Part shown: positions 1-11,732 of the stretch, in pieces
How the letters are laid out: each line of letters begins with the position of its first letter
Position numbering within the stretch: position 1 is the stretch's first letter
Origin: Diplocarpon mali
Lineage: Eukaryota; Ascomycota; Leotiomycetes; Helotiales; Drepanopezizaceae
Length of the DNA: 64,000 nt
Direction: 5' to 3'
Assembly: GCA_024741835.1 (NCBI GenBank)
Contig: JAENRP010000260.1
Location: 1 to 64,000, forward strand
Notes under the pieces: model-generated
Databases searched by the model: none
Told to the model about the DNA's origin: nothing
The model's input: the letters and a program-made list of their open reading frames with translations, nothing else
Position numbers and translations under genes: made by a program

Positions 1-3000
1 TCCAATATACTAGAAGGTTCTAGAAGCTCAAGATATTTTGTATATATAGATTGCTTTGCTCCTGTAGTTAGGAATCAAGCCTCCTAAGTCTCCAAGTTCT
101 TCAACTACTACTATTACTTACTACTCAATACTACCTTATACTCTCTTTACCATATCGGCCAGCCCTCATATTTCACAACTGCCAACTCCATGCCGACGCC
201 CTTTATAGATTCCGATTTAAGCTATAAGATAATATCGACTTCAATCATATTATATATATCGATATTGCTTAGTTTAGTAAAAGGAACGCCCTTTATATAG
301 TTGATAAAGCGATAGGATTTAAAGCCGTAAGGTTCTTACGAAAGGGAATAGGAGCATATTCGGCCGACGCAGTATTTCGAGCCCTCAAATTGGCTTAGCT
401 AGATACGTATATTAGACCTCTTGATTTTGTAGTATATAACTATAGTACCAACTTCAACTCGGCAGAGTTTAGAAGCTCTCTAAGATCTATAGGAATAACC
501 CTTAAACTAGTTCCTATAGAGGCGCACCACTCTATTAGCAAGGTCGAACGGTATTATCGCCCTTTAAGATATGCCTTTAAGATAATAATAGCTGAATACC
601 CCCGATTGAGCGACGATAAGAGGCTGCAAATGGCTATTAAAGCAGTTAATAACACAGCAGGGCCTAATAGGATGATTCCTACCTTACTCGTTTTCGGGGC
701 ATATCCGAGGCTAATTGAACTAAATCTACTAAATCCGTCGGTAGAATAGAGGGTAGTAATAATTAAAAAGGCTATAAAGGAAGTGCAGAAGATCTATGCT
801 ACTTGCAAGGTTAATAATGCTTTAGGCATAAGGAATAGCCCTAGAACCACTTATATCTACGATTTAAGGCTAAAAGACCTAGTATTAGTATATTAGAAGA
901 AGGGAGGATAGATAGGCCTATTCGAGTTCCTAAGCTTAGAGAACGAAACCTATATAGTCAATATCGGCGGTAAAACAAGGCACTTTAGATCGATAAGCGT
1001 ATATCCGTTCAAAATCGATAATAAAGAAAACTGCCTAGAGGAAACTAGAGGAACTGAACCTAAGGATCGAACGACTACTGAAAGAAAGGAAACTAAAGGA
1101 ACTGAACCTAAGGATCAAACGACTATCAAAAGGAGGTAGAACGCAACTGATGTCGATAAAGAAGTAGAGCCCTCTCGCTTAGTTGAGCCGCAACTTAATA
1201 GCCGTAAGCAATCGCCAAGAGTAGAGGTTCCCTTTATTAAGCCTATTTCCGGCCTTCTTATAATCGATAACGACTATAATATTAAGATATAGATATCCTT
1301 TAAAGTAGACGATAAGCCATATATAGCCAAATCGGAGGTATTCTTAATAGAGAAGGAGAATAGGGACTAGGAACTATCGCAGAAGCTATAGGCAAAAGGC
1401 AAGATCACTACCCTTAGGCGCCCTTTTTAGCAATCTCGCTTAAAGGAGTACTAAGGGCTAATAAATAGGGAGGTATTTATACCGATAAATAAAAATGACC
1501 CTACTATAAAAGGCAAAAGGATCTTCAAATCGAGAATAGTTAATAAGATAAAGGGAAAGGAAATAGACCACTTATTCGAAAAATCAAGGCTAGTTGTATA
1601 GGCCTAGAACAATACTAATAAAAAGGAGGAAGGCATAATCACTTAATCCCCAACTATCTAATAAGCAAGCTAACGCCTTTTAATATCACTTTCGGCATTA
1701 ATTAAGGAACACTTTAAAGAATAGGGCAAGAAGGGCATTCTCAGCCTATGGAATATTATATAAGCATACACCTAGGCAGCTTCGAAGCTACTATAAGATA
1801 TATTTATATTTCCCTTATAAGATATTACTAAGCTATTCCCTATAGGTACGGTCTTTAAAGTAGTACTACTGCTCTATAGTATTCCCGAATTAGGAAATCA
1901 TTAATTCAGCACCTACTATAAGTACTATTGCAGCAATCTTAGTATAGCCAACTCAACTTATAACCCTTATCTATTATTAACCTTAAGCACTTCTCCCTTT
2001 TTTAGCATAGTAGGAATACAAACGGATAATACTTTAATACTCAAAGAAACAGACTTCTTAAAAAAGGAGGAGAATAAGATCAAAAGGGTAGGATTCCTTA
2101 TAAAGCTAATATAGCACCTATTGAGCACTGAATCACTAGCTTTTAATAGGTATATTATTTCCTAGGAAGGGAATATAGTATATATGCGATAAAAAGGCCA
2201 AGGCTAAAGGCTGGAACTAATCGATACTTCTTAAGAGGGCTATAAGTAATAATACTTAGAGCAAAGAGTAAAAGGAGCTTATTTAGCTATAATCTGCTAG
2301 CCAGAAGCTTCCTTCGATTTATCAGCTATAGCCTAATATTAGGATCCGATAGTTCAAGATATAGAGAATCTAAATAAGCGACTTAAATAGATCTAAAACA
2401 ACCTTAAAAAAGGCCTGACCTACCTTGCTATCAATTTATAAAATGCTAAGCTATTTACATTTATCAATAGATCTTTTATTAATAATAAGGATTTAAGCTT
2501 ATAGATCGGCTATATTATCGTACTAGCTACTAAAAAGGAAGGAGAATCGCAGTTTACTCTAAAAGGCAATATTCTATACTATAGCTTGATGAAGTATAAA
2601 AGAGTAACAAGAGCTATACTAGCCTCTGAACTATACGCTATAGTAGCAGGTATTAATATACTAGTTTTTATAGCTATAATAATCGATATAGTAACAGCTA
2701 AGCTAAGTCTACCCCGCCTCCCTACTATTATATATATAGATTCCCTCTCCTTATATAAGTGTATTGTCAAATTAGGTACTATAAAGGAGAAGCGATTGAT
2801 AATTAATATAATAGCTATTTGACAATTGTACGAAAATAGGAAGCTTATAGAGATACATTAGATCGATGGTGCTAGCAACCCTGCTAATGCTATAATAAAA
2901 GCCAATCCAAATTAGGCCCTTTAGCAATTGGTAGATACTAATTCGATAACTATTAGAAAAGAGGGATAGGTATAAAGGCCTATTAAGGTATAACTAGACT

Positions 3001-3020
3001 TAAAAAGGTCCTAGATTAAC
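1..3020 (+). mobile_element. Copia-A: 3' part of a Ty1/copia element, RIP-degraded
   Basis: The 3' part of a copia-superfamily polyprotein in the order integrase, reverse transcriptase, RNase H. The 5' part (LTR, gag, protease) lies before the window. One frame (codons starting at positions divisible by 3) runs from about 222 to 2985 with many in-frame stops but no frameshift that I can see, so decay was by substitution. No 3' LTR could be recognised after 2985. It is a different family from the Copia-B copies in the same window: its RT active site has the QTDD-type context typical of one fungal copia group, not YIDD. Confidence 0.85.
222..2985 (+). pseudogene. Copia-A pol: integrase, RT and RNase H, dead
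   Basis: Integrase core: first catalytic Asp is GAT at 261, second has become Asn (AAC at 438), Glu is GAA at 546 in the context HHSISKVERYY. The gap from 438 to 546 leaves exactly 35 intervening residues, the D35E spacing. RT runs from about 1440 to 2400, starting near a segment reading RIFKSRIVN; its catalytic pair is now Asp-Asn (GAT AAT at 2025-2030 in GIQTDNTLIL). RNase H runs from about 2440 to 2985; the first catalytic Asp is Asn (AAT at 2466) and the next Gly is Arg. Later RNase H landmarks (ASELYA, YIDSLSLY, DGASNPANA) remain. All three enzymes carry Asp-to-Asn changes, and in-frame stops interrupt all domains, though RNase H is open from 2586 to 2819. A functional product is not possible. 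Confidence 0.85.
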
Positions 3021-3080
3021 AATATCCGATATTTTTAATTGCAAGCTATTGGCAATTTTTTATTTATTTTACTACAAGAT

Positions 3081-3177
3081 ATATTCCTACACTTGCTATT
3101 ACTACCTTCTTTTTTTATCTTTTCTTGCTATATTCCTATACTTGCTATTACTACCTTCTCTTTATCTTTTCTTACTT
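3081..3177 (+). repeat. 49-bp tandem duplication, two copies
   Basis: Two adjacent copies begin at 3081 and 3130, each opening with ATATTCCTA and containing CTTGCTATTACTACCTTCT followed by a T-rich run. The second copy is about one base shorter in the T run. It lies just after the Copia-A RNase H and could be part of its lost 3' untranslated region or LTR. Confidence 0.75.
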
Positions 3178-3232
3178 ACCTGCGTATACTTGCATTTTTT
3201 TTATCACTTAAGTAGTACTTAAGAAGGAGGTT

Positions 3233-4390
3233 ATGGCAAAGCAGCAATTATTATATTGCTAAAAACAACGATCTACTAACGATTCTACCCTTAATAAGCA
3301 CTTATCCTAAGTACTAGGATTTCTAAAGCGTAGATCCTTAAACCCCTAAGGCTTAGAAGCCTTACTACCTGAAATAGCGACTAAGTTGGCCTACTCCTCT
3401 TAAGCTTACACTTAAGTAAAAGCAGCCGCGATCTCCTTTAGACTCGGTTTATTTAAATCACTAAGATCTAGATCCCTACCCTTTAAAGAGCCCTTAAAAG
3501 GCACTTATCTGCCCTTGCCCTTTTAGCGGCAGATATTATTAAAGGGAGCCTAAGAACGGCCCTTAGCTGAGCTAGATAGCCCCTTTATATATTAGAAGGA
3601 GCCGAGCATCTCGGCGCCTTAAGTCTTAAGACGCCTAAGGGCAGTATTACCGCCTTAAATAGCGCGCAATAGATCCTTCGAATAGTTAATTATTAATATT
3701 AAATAGATTTAAAGGCACTTATAGCTTATTAGGTATTCGCATAATCGATACTATAGTAGAGGGCATAAGCTTTATTTAACTAGGCCAGCTAAAGGGTATC
3801 CTAAGTCTTTAGGACTATAAAGATTTATATCTAAGTCTCTTTAAATAAGATTTAGGCCGCCTCTTAAATCATATTAATATCGCTGCTAACCTAAGCATCT
3901 TAAAAGATAATATACTTATCTTAAGCTTAAATAGGTATTTAAAATAGATATCTATCAAAGGTTATTAAAGTAAGAGGATATTAAAGGGCACTTATTAAGA
4001 TATACTTTACCTATTGCGCAATGCAGTAGTTATACTTCTTAAAAGTAAGAGTATTAAACGCGTATATATGGCTAGTATTATTCTTACTAGCCTCCTTTCT
4101 TAATATCATATGCATATAATATACGCATAGCACTTAAAAGGCCTTAGGCAGATCTTCTAAGTTACATTTAAGCACTATCTAAGTTAGCAAGGTATATATT
4201 AAAGGGGGTCGGCTAATAATCGGAGCACTTACTAATAATAATATTATTAATAGGATAGTATAAGATAAGATCTACTATAAGGTTAATTAACTTAAAAGCA
4301 AAAGGGGGAATCGACCTACTTATAAGAAGTGGGAGTTAGAATTAAGAGATCAAAAGAGGAGGGAAGCTTGATATATATGCCTTTTTAAAG
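3233..4390 (+). pseudogene. Possible degraded coding frame, not recognised
   Basis: From an ATG at 3233 one frame reads on for over 1 kb, interrupted mainly by TAA and TAG, as expected for a RIP-mutated gene. I do not recognise the protein: there is no zinc knuckle, RT or integrase motif, and a second frame over part of the region reads about as well, so even the frame is uncertain. It could be a gag-like or captured gene of a neighbouring element, or a host gene fragment caught in the repeat cluster. Confidence 0.25.
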
Positions 4391-4785
4391 GCCCCTCTTT
4401 TCCCTTCTATAGATTATTATAATTCATAGCTATAGTGGATTACAACTCTAGATGACTCTTTAATAAAGAGTCTTAAACCTACTAGAACGCAACCGGACTA
4501 TAATCGCACTACTATAAGGCTCGAATAAAGACTTTAGATTACTTCCATTACTTAAATACCTTTCCTTTCCCTCTTTGCTATTTGCTTTTATCTTTACTAT
4601 TCTACTTCCTATATACTATCCTTATTACCTATTATACCTGCTTTTGCTATTAAGCTATTTATCTTTGCTATTTTATTCTTTATTACCATTTAATTATTTG
4701 CTACTAATCTGCCTCTATTATGCACCTATTCTACGTACTTCCTTATACGAGTTGAAAAGGTCTTTTCAAAAGAAAGTACTGCCGG

Positions 4786-5085
4786 TATTAGTACGTAGAT
4801 TCCTATGCAGGAGGCAAGCTACCCTTATTCCTAAGGTCATCCTATATAGCTATACTATATGCGATATAAGGGGTTTTATATGTATTTCAAACGGCTATTC
4901 AGCTAAAGGACTTTAGAAGGATATTCATATATAGCTAAAAGGGATTATAAAAGGGAGGATATTTATAAGTATAAAGGTACTATCTTAATCATATAGAGAT
5001 AGACAGATATTATAATAGATTCTTTTTAATAATAAGTACTTAACTATATTTACGTGAATATCGATTACCGGTATAGAACCTTTAA
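4786..5085 (+). repeat. Repeat X, copy 1 (inverted copy at 52785-53102)
   Basis: About 300 bp here match the minus strand of 52785-53102. The shared translation contains ATLIPKVILYSYTICDIRGF here and AALVPRVILYSYTICDIRGF in the other copy, so a coding origin is plausible, but I do not recognise the family. This copy has more stop-generating transitions than copy 2. It is cut off at 5085, where Copia-B1 internal sequence begins. X could be a transposon gene or a duplicated host gene fragment. Confidence 0.6.
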
Positions 5086-5179
5086 ATAAAGTATTAATTA
5101 ATAATAGGCTATTAAAGCTATTAGAAGCCGAAAGCCTATTAAGGTATTAGCTAATATATAAAAGATTCGCATATCTAAG

Positions 5180-8100
5180 GCTAAAGAAATTAAAGGGCCT
5201 ACATAAGGTCTCGACCCTAAAACAGAAGATCCAAGTACCAAAGGATCGCCTAATATACCGAATTTATAAGCTAATAAAACTTCAAAATCGGACGCAAACT
5301 AAGCTTAGTCTATAAAAAGATTTAATACTAGCGCTAATATCCATTGATACTACTAGACTATTCATAACCTTAATTAAAGGAAATAACTAGTTTTCTTAAA
5401 TAGTAGATAACTCTACTTAATAGATATAGACTATTTGCGCTAGGACTAAATCTAAGTTTATAAAAAAGCTAGAAACTTGGAAAGTGATAAAGGAACGCTA
5501 GACTTAGTTAAAGCTAATAGCTATTAGGTCTAATAACGCATTAGAGATTAAAGCAAAGCTTAATAAATAGGCAAAATAAGGAGTTCGTTACAAACTAACT
5601 ATAATATATAAAGGTTCCTATTAAAATAGCATCGCTAAGCGAAGCATTTAGCAAGTAGAGACTGACTATCGCACTTTACTATAAGATGCTAACTTGCTAT
5701 TGGAATTCTAAGACCTTGCGGTTAAGGCAGATATATACTTACGAAATAGAATAGGTAATAGACTAATAGTCAATAGCACCTAAATATCGCTATATAAGGC
5801 ATATTTCGGACTGAAACTAAGCCTAGATTATATCTGCGTCTTTAAAAGCATTTGCTACTCTTATATCAGCCTAAAGTCCTAGCTTATAGGTATAAAGAGT
5901 AAGAAGCTAATAGACTAAGGTAAAGAGTATATATTTATTAAGTATATTAAATAGATAATAAAGTAATAGATAATATATGCGCTAGATCTAAGGTGAGTAA
6001 TTACATCTTTAGTAGTTAAGTTTAATAAATCTCGAAATAGGAGGGAGCTATCCTTAAAGCTCTATATACTTAAAGATTCGCAAGGTATACCACTTAATAG
6101 TAATACTATTAAACTAAACTAATAACTCCTTTCTTTTAACTTAAGTATATTAAGCGTACCTATTGATCGATAACCTATTAGTCGCCTAAAGGCCGAATAG
6201 ACTATTCCTATTATCTGCGAACTGCTTAAAGTATAGAATAACTTTAATATCATTATCCTTTTAGTTAAAGCACCTATAGTAAAGGATATTCCTGAAATAG
6301 GTATAAGTAATAATAAGCCTCTACTATTAGAAAGCGATTCCTTAGATGATAAGCCTATAGAACCTATAATTGAACCTATGCCTTTAAAGAGGAATAGAGA
6401 CCTAGAATCGAAAGACAACTTAAACAAACGCGAGTCTAAGCGTATTTAGGCTATAATAGTGTATAAGATCTATAAGCTCGAACTTTAATAGAGCTTTAAT
6501 AAAGATAATGCGTTTTTAGCTATTAAGAGGATAATGAAAATCTCTTTTCCAAAGATATATAATAAAGCTATTAATAATCTAAAGAATAGAATAGTATAGA
6601 ATAAGGCAATCTAGGAGGAGATAAGCTCTCTTATTATAAATAGTATATAAATAAAGGAACTAACGCTAAAGGATATGAACTTAGTATTAATAAAGTGGGT
6701 CTTTATAATTAAGATATATATAGATAGGACCCTAGAATATTATAAGGTAAGGCTTATAGCTAAGGGCTTCTTCTAATAGTATAGAGAAGACTACTTTAAT
6801 ACGTTTGCGCTAATAGTTCGCATAAACACCCTTTGCATATTTATAGTAATAATAGCTGCTAAAAACCTTAAATATAGATAGTATAATATTAAAAATGCAT
6901 TTACCGAAGCGATTATAAAGGAACGGATTTTTCTCTCCTAACCTAATAGTATTCCTATACGCATTAGCCACTCTCTCTATATATTCCGCAGTATTTATAG
7001 ACTTAAATAATCAGCTTATAATTAGAACCTCTTATATAGCTCTACTTTAATAGAAATAGGATTTATTTAAAGCCTAGCTAACCCTTATCTATTTACCTAT
7101 ATTAAGCGTAGAATCAAGTTACTACTATATATCGACGATATTACTATAGCTGCGAAAATAACTACTCAATTAGATTAGTTCTTTATAACTATTTAGAAAC
7201 GTTTTAATACTAAAGATCTAAGGGGAATTTATAAGATCCTTAGCATTTATATTATAAGGAACTGCTTTACTTAAGAACTCTAGTTGAATTAAGAGTAGTA
7301 TATTGAAAAGATCCTAGACCGAATAGGACTCTCTACTTATACTCCTAACTTTAAGCCAAAGCGTACTCCAATCGAAGGAAAGTATAATAAGTTAAAGCCT
7401 ATTAATAAAAATGAGTAGAAAGGAGATCTAAAGAAGTACTAATAGGATATTAGAGCGATTATATATACTATAGTATATATAAGACCAGATATCGCCTTTA
7501 TTATTAAGTAACTTAATCAGAACTTAAAGGATCTGACAATTTGATATAAGAATGCAGTCAAGCGACTTAAAAGGTACCTTTAATTAATAATTATATAAAA
7601 GGTAAGATATAGACGAACGAAATATATAAGCGCAAAGCTTAAGGTATATACTGATTCTAATTAGGCAAATATAAAAGGTTGGAAAAGTATATCTAAGAGC
7701 GTAGTAGTACTATATAATAGACTTATATTATAAGGAAGTAGGAAGTAGAAATCAATAGCTACTATAAGCATTAAGGCCGAATATATATTAATATTATTAA
7801 ATTGCAAGTAAGGATTATAAATCACTTAAGTTTTAAAAGATATAAGTTTTATTTAGTATATTAGATAAGATAGGAACTGTATTAATCTTTAAGCAAATAA
7901 TATAAGGGCGATTATACTTATAAAGAATCTATACTTATATAAGCGATTGAAATATATTAATATTACCTACTACTTTATCTACAACCTTATTATAAAGAAT
8001 AAGTTATCGATTACCTATATCTTAACCAATTGAATAATAGTAAATAGATTTATAAAGCTATTAGAGATAGTTGCAAAGTTTAAAGCATTTAAAGATATAT
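5180..8100 (+). pseudogene. Copia-B1 pol: integrase, RT and RNase H, dead
   Basis: Integrase core at about 5340-5900. The second catalytic Asp reads Asn (AAT at 5532 in a RSNNA context) and the catalytic Glu reads Lys (AAG at 5637), both G-to-A changes. RT from about 6660 has landmarks IKWVFIIK and LLYIDDITIAA; its YIDD pair (7128-7139, GAC GAT) is intact, unlike the B3 and B5 copies. RNase H follows at about 7480-7960, with an AEYI landmark. All landmarks lie in one frame (codon starts divisible by 3). Dozens of stops, mostly at former Gln, Trp and Arg codons, make it non-functional. Confidence 0.85.
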
Positions 8101-8143
8101 TAAGGTTGTAAAAGATAATAAGGGCTTAGCAGGCTTAAGGACG

Positions 8144-8293
8144 ACTCCTAGGCCTACCTTACGAGTTAGGTCATATAGTCTTATAAAAGAAAGCTTTTTA
8201 AATCGACTCTTAGGCCTAGACTGCGAGTTAAGTCATATAGTCTTATAAAGGAACACTTTTAGGAAAATTGACTCTTAGTCCTACCTTATAAGT
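8144..8293 (+). repeat. Three 23-bp palindromes in Copia-B1 3' region
   Basis: Copies at 8144-8166, 8206-8228 and 8271-8293, each beginning ACTC and ending (G/A)AGT around a GC-rich centre. Spacings of 62 and 65 bp are not multiples of three, which fits their position after the pol frame. The same three sit in Copia-B3 (49862, 49927, 49992) and Copia-B5 (61185, 61250, 61311), so they belonged to the family before these copies dispersed. Confidence 0.8.
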
Positions 8294-8423
8294 AGAGTTT
8301 GGTAATTTTAATAGAGGTTACTATTAATTAATTGTTTTTAATTTAAAGAGATACTTAAGAGTTGGATTAGTATAAAAGGATAGTTATTATTTTCCCAACT
8401 ATAGGTCAATTGGAGTAAGGTTT

Positions 8424-8432
8424 AAGTAGGGG
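8424..8432 (+). promoter_or_regulatory. Purine-rich tract before the 3' LTR (PPT)
   Basis: AAGTAGGGG directly abuts the 3' LTR start at 8433, where plus-strand DNA synthesis of an LTR retrotransposon is primed. The same tract precedes the B3, B5 and miniature Copia 3' LTRs. Confidence 0.7.
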
Positions 8433-8627
8433 TATTAAAATAGGTAATATAGCTATTACTCTAATATATTATTATATAACCCTACTACTTAATTAATAGG
8501 ATATTAATACGTATATAGCTAAAAGAAAGAAAGGGGTAACCTTCTTTCCTTAACTCTTACTAATATATCGACCATCGACCTTTAGAAGTTTCCGTTACCT
8601 ATTGCGCCGACTCACTTAAGCTTAATA
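8433..8627 (+). repeat. Copia-B1 3' LTR, 195 bp
   Basis: Begins TATTAAAA (mutated from TGTTGAGA) and ends CTTAATA (from CTCAATA). Length and ends match the LTRs of the miniature Copia at 51922-52679, whose limits are fixed by a target duplication. Immediately outside lies the Copia-C gag sequence. Confidence 0.85.
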
Positions 8628-9611
8628 CTTCTTATAATTAAAAGAATGCGGCTTATTAGCTGATTTATTACTATATAAGACGGTTCCGTTTATCTTTAAA
8701 CTTTATAAGGCTTGAGCTTTATTAATAATATCTTTAATAAGAGCTTCGAGCGTGATCTTTGATTTTCGTTTAGCTGCTATAGCTAAGCGAAGGTTAGAGC
8801 GTTATCGATCTACCTAAATAGGCCATCTATTAAAACAACTTATAATAAATATAATTAAGTGCTAGTAAAAGGGAAGAGCAGATTCGAGAGCTTCTAATTT
8901 ATTAATTAAAAGCCTAAAGGCGATAATATAGGCTTTAAGTAAGTTAAAGTCATTGTATTTCATAGTAATATAGGTTTAGATAGTATTATATTTAAGCACT
9001 ATACCAGTTCCTTTATACTATTTTTAAATAGCTTCTTATATATCTAAGGCAGATTTATCGCCTTTTATATAAGCTAATAGGCCTAGTTTACAATTAAGTA
9101 TAATAGCAAGCTTTATCTGAGATTCCTTAACTTCCTATTTAACCTAACTATCCCTTTCCTTAAGAGTAATAGAACAGTCCTATAAGTCAACCTTAAGTAA
9201 AGTATATATTCTAGCTCTTATATAAAGATATATAATTAAGGCATTTAACTTTATAAGGTTCAAAACCTTATTTCTCTATTAGCTATAGTCCTTTACACCT
9301 TTAAGCTTTTAAGACTTAAGGAGGCTTAGGGCAGCTGAAGATAACGATATCTTATTTATATATATATATATAGAGTTATCAAAAGGAAAAGGAGGAAGAA
9401 GAGGAGATAAACCGTTATATTTAAGTTTAAAGTACTATATATCAATCCCTATAAGATTAAGTGATTTAAGCAGTAGAGTACTTTTAGCAATTAAGCTAGT
9501 AATCTTAGCTATTAGTCCTAATGATTCCGCTATAGCGACGATTCTCGCATAAGCTTAGATTATTGCGTAGCACTTTAGAAAGGGAGTAGCCACTGTTTTA
9601 ATATTAAAATA
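8628..9611 (-). pseudogene. Copia-C copy 1: gag-like fragment
   Basis: Read on the minus strand this resembles the N-terminal gag region of fungal copia elements (landmarks near 8960-9100: GDKSALDIQEAI, GTGIVLKYNTI, MKYNDFNLLKAYI). About 640 bp (8971-9607) match 53103-53735 in the same orientation. It is cut by Copia-B1's 3' LTR on one side and by Copia-B2's 5' LTR at 9612 on the other. The link to copia rests on the gag-like pattern and on the copia-type primer site and LTR beside copy 2. Confidence 0.55.
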
Positions 9612-9806
9612 TATTAAGATGGGTGATACAGCCATCACTCCGATGTATTATTATATGACCCTACTGCTTAGTCAGTAGGATATTGATACGTATATAGCTA
9701 TAGGGAAGAAAGGGGTAACCTTCCTTCCCTAACTCTTACTAATATATCGACTATTAACTTCTAGAAGTTTCCTTAACCTATTATACCGACTCACTTAAGC
9801 TTAATA
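9612..9806 (+). repeat. Copia-B2 5' LTR, 195 bp
   Basis: TATTAAGATGGGTGAT to CTTAATA. Compared with the nearly unmutated LTR at 51922-52116, most differences are C-to-T or G-to-A, often in CpA/TpG context. Confidence 0.88.
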
Positions 9807-9819
9807 GGTTATAAGCCTT
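9807..9819 (+). promoter_or_regulatory. Primer-binding site, initiator tRNA-Met half type
   Basis: GGTTATAAGCCTT follows the LTR. With RIP changes reversed it would be GGTTATGAGCCC, the complement of the anticodon stem-loop region (GGGCUCAUAACC) of eukaryotic initiator tRNA-Met. Use of an initiator tRNA fragment is known for Drosophila copia. The same site occurs at 28334 and 54408, and in reverse at 52472-52484 and 53848-53860. Confidence 0.65.
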
Positions 9820-9926
9820 AGATAGACCGATAATAGATTATTAACTTCCTTTAGAAAGTACTTACGCTGCAACTATTAGTAGGAAGTTGAATAAGACTTA
9901 TAGTAAGAGGCGAGCAATCGGCGAAT

Positions 9927-10052
9927 AAGAGGTATGATTCCCTATTTAGCTAACCTGTATTGCAAGAGGTATGATTCCTTGCTCTATAACCCTTTGGTAC
10001 TGCAAGAGGTATAATTCCTTGCTTTACTATGTTTTATAAGAGGTATAATTCC
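9927..10052 (+). repeat. Four leader repeats (AAGAGGTATGATTCC)
   Basis: Units start at 9927, 9964, 10004 and 10038 (spacings 37, 40, 34), with unlike sequence between them. The identical spacing pattern recurs in Copia-B3 and B4. They lie in the leader between primer site and gag, where packaging or translational control signals of LTR elements usually sit; that role is inference. Confidence 0.8.
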
Positions 10053-10189
10053 TTGCGTTATAGCCTAAAAACCCTTTTCGATAAGAGGACTTCCTCCTTA
10101 TTTAATACTTCTATAATACCCGCTATTTAATCATTTCGACTTTTTAATAAGAGGAGTGCCTTTAACTATTTAATTTATTTGATTTTAAA

Positions 10190-11730
10190 TGTAATTCTAT
10201 TCGAAATAGCAATAGCTTCCGATTCTAATTGAAACACTAGACTTAGAGACTTCTAACTCTCTTAAAAGAACTAGCAATAATGGTTCGACAATTTAAAGCT
10301 TTACTTTAAAAGCAAAGGCATTAAAATAGCGATTCAAAAGACACTTATTAAATACGCAAGAATAGCCCCTTATACTCCTTCTACTGATTTGTCTACTTCT
10401 ACTTTAATAGCTAATACAACTACTAAGGATTTGCTAAATATATTAAATAAGCTTAGCCTAAGAGCTTTAGTAGATAATAACTAAGAATCCTAAAGGTAGA
10501 TTTTAAATATAGAAAAGGAGAAGGAGTATAGGCTAGCCTTAGCTAAATATAAGCTTAAGATTAATAGAGGTTTAAGCAATAAAGATTGAGATTTTATTTA
10601 AGTTTATAATAATATAAAGATAAGATAAGATACTTTAAAGGTAAAATACTTTTAAATAACTACCTTTAATACCTAGCATCTATTATAGCAGATTACTTCA
10701 TTTTAATATAGAAAAGATAAAGATAGTAAGAATATAAATATAAATATAGACTTTACTTAATCTATACTATATAAAGCGAGAATAAGAGTAAGAGCCGTAG
10801 ATCCTAAGATAGCTATAACTTTTAAGGAAACTCAGCTTTTTAATTTCCTACTTAATAGCCTTCCTCTTAAGTTTACTATTACGAAACAATCTCTTCTTAT
10901 CCAACTTAACCTTAAGATTTATAAGAAGATCGACCTCCTTCGAACTATTAAGTAAGATCTTAAAGGATGCTTTAAATCGGCAAATGCCGCATTATAAGGC
11001 AATAATAAGCTTAAGAAAAGGAAAAAGCATAGGACAAGCCCTTAAGCTTATCGGGGATGCTACTTTTATAATAATGCTTATAATATTACTAATTGTAAAG
11101 TTAAAAGGCAACTGATTAATATAGTTGCTAGCTTTAATATTAAAAAGCAATCGAAGTAAAAGTTAAGAAGCAAACTGCCCTTATCCTATCGAAGGCCGCA
11201 ACTACTAAGGAAAGGCAAAGGAAAAGGCTATTTAGCTAAAACTTTAATAGATACTTCTAATAATAATAGTAGGTTATCTAAACCTAAATCCACTTCTGAT
11301 AATTTAAATAATAATTATAATAAAGATGCCTATATCTTAAAAGCCGATCTTTATAAGATCCTTGAATTTAATTAGTATAATAATACTAATTATATAGCAT
11401 ATATAACTAATAAATCCTACTTATTTAAAGGCCCGCTTATTAAAATAAAAAGGCACTCTATTAAAGTTAGTAATAGAAGGTTATATACAGACTTAATAGG
11501 TAAAGTAAAGATGAATATTACTAGCATTTCTTTCCTTTTATAAAATGTTCTCCTTATACTTAGCTTAGGCATTAATCTTTTATTTAACTATAAGATCTAC
11601 ATAGAGTTGAATTATATAGGAGTTTTTAATAATCAATTTATATAATTTATAAATAATAATTATAAAGTGATCTTTAAGGTTAAAATTAAAGATAGACTTT
11701 ATATTATCTTAAAGGTAATATTATAGAAAT
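10190..11730 (+). pseudogene. Copia-B2 gag and protease-side polyprotein, dead
   Basis: The frame with codon starts divisible by 3 carries a copia-type gag with landmarks WFDNLKLYFKSKGIKIAI and IYKKIDLLRTIK. The zinc knuckle, a C-x2-C-x3-H-x4-C type, lies at 11058-11096. Its first and last Cys remain (TGC 11058, TGT 11094), but the second Cys and the His have both become Tyr. Basic residues follow, and near 11500-11680 a segment ending LLFNYKIYIEL resembles the end of the copia protease/pre-integrase region. The start codon is not certain. Multiple in-frame stops. The frame continues into the palindrome array. Confidence 0.75.
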
Positions 11731-11732
11731 TA

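Larger units (their letters stand above)
3021..4785. other. Unclassified RIP-degraded DNA
   Basis: Between Copia-A and repeat X-1. It holds a 49-bp tandem duplication (3081-3177), a pyrimidine-rich strand around 4555-4700, and patches of higher GC near 3420-3660. I could not match it to any element family or find LTR ends. A possible decayed coding frame starts at an ATG at 3233 (separate entry). The short open frame at 4575-4916 crosses from this region into repeat X-1 and starts in low-complexity pyrimidine-rich sequence, so I do not treat it as a gene. Confidence 0.5.
5086..8627 (+). mobile_element. Copia-B1: 5'-truncated Ty1/copia element
   Basis: It starts abruptly inside the internal region: 5088-5180 match 30781-30871 of Copia-B3, and the match continues at 46642 onward, where B3 resumes after its own nested insertion. 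It keeps integrase, RT, RNase H, three 23-bp palindromes, a purine-rich tract and the 3' LTR. The 5' LTR, gag and protease are missing. The pol frame has many stops but no visible frameshift. From 5477 to the LTR it is nearly the same length as Copia-B5 (about 2956 against 2955 bp), so the copies differ by substitution, not indels. Confidence 0.88.

Noticed and set aside
2579..2822. Overlapping 63- and 78-residue open frames as genes
   Set aside because: The plus frame is the Copia-A RNase H itself; the minus frame is its shadow.
4575..4916. 113-residue open frame rich in Leu and Tyr
   Set aside because: The first half is pyrimidine-rich low-complexity DNA; the second half is repeat X. A hydrophobic look is expected from such sequence.
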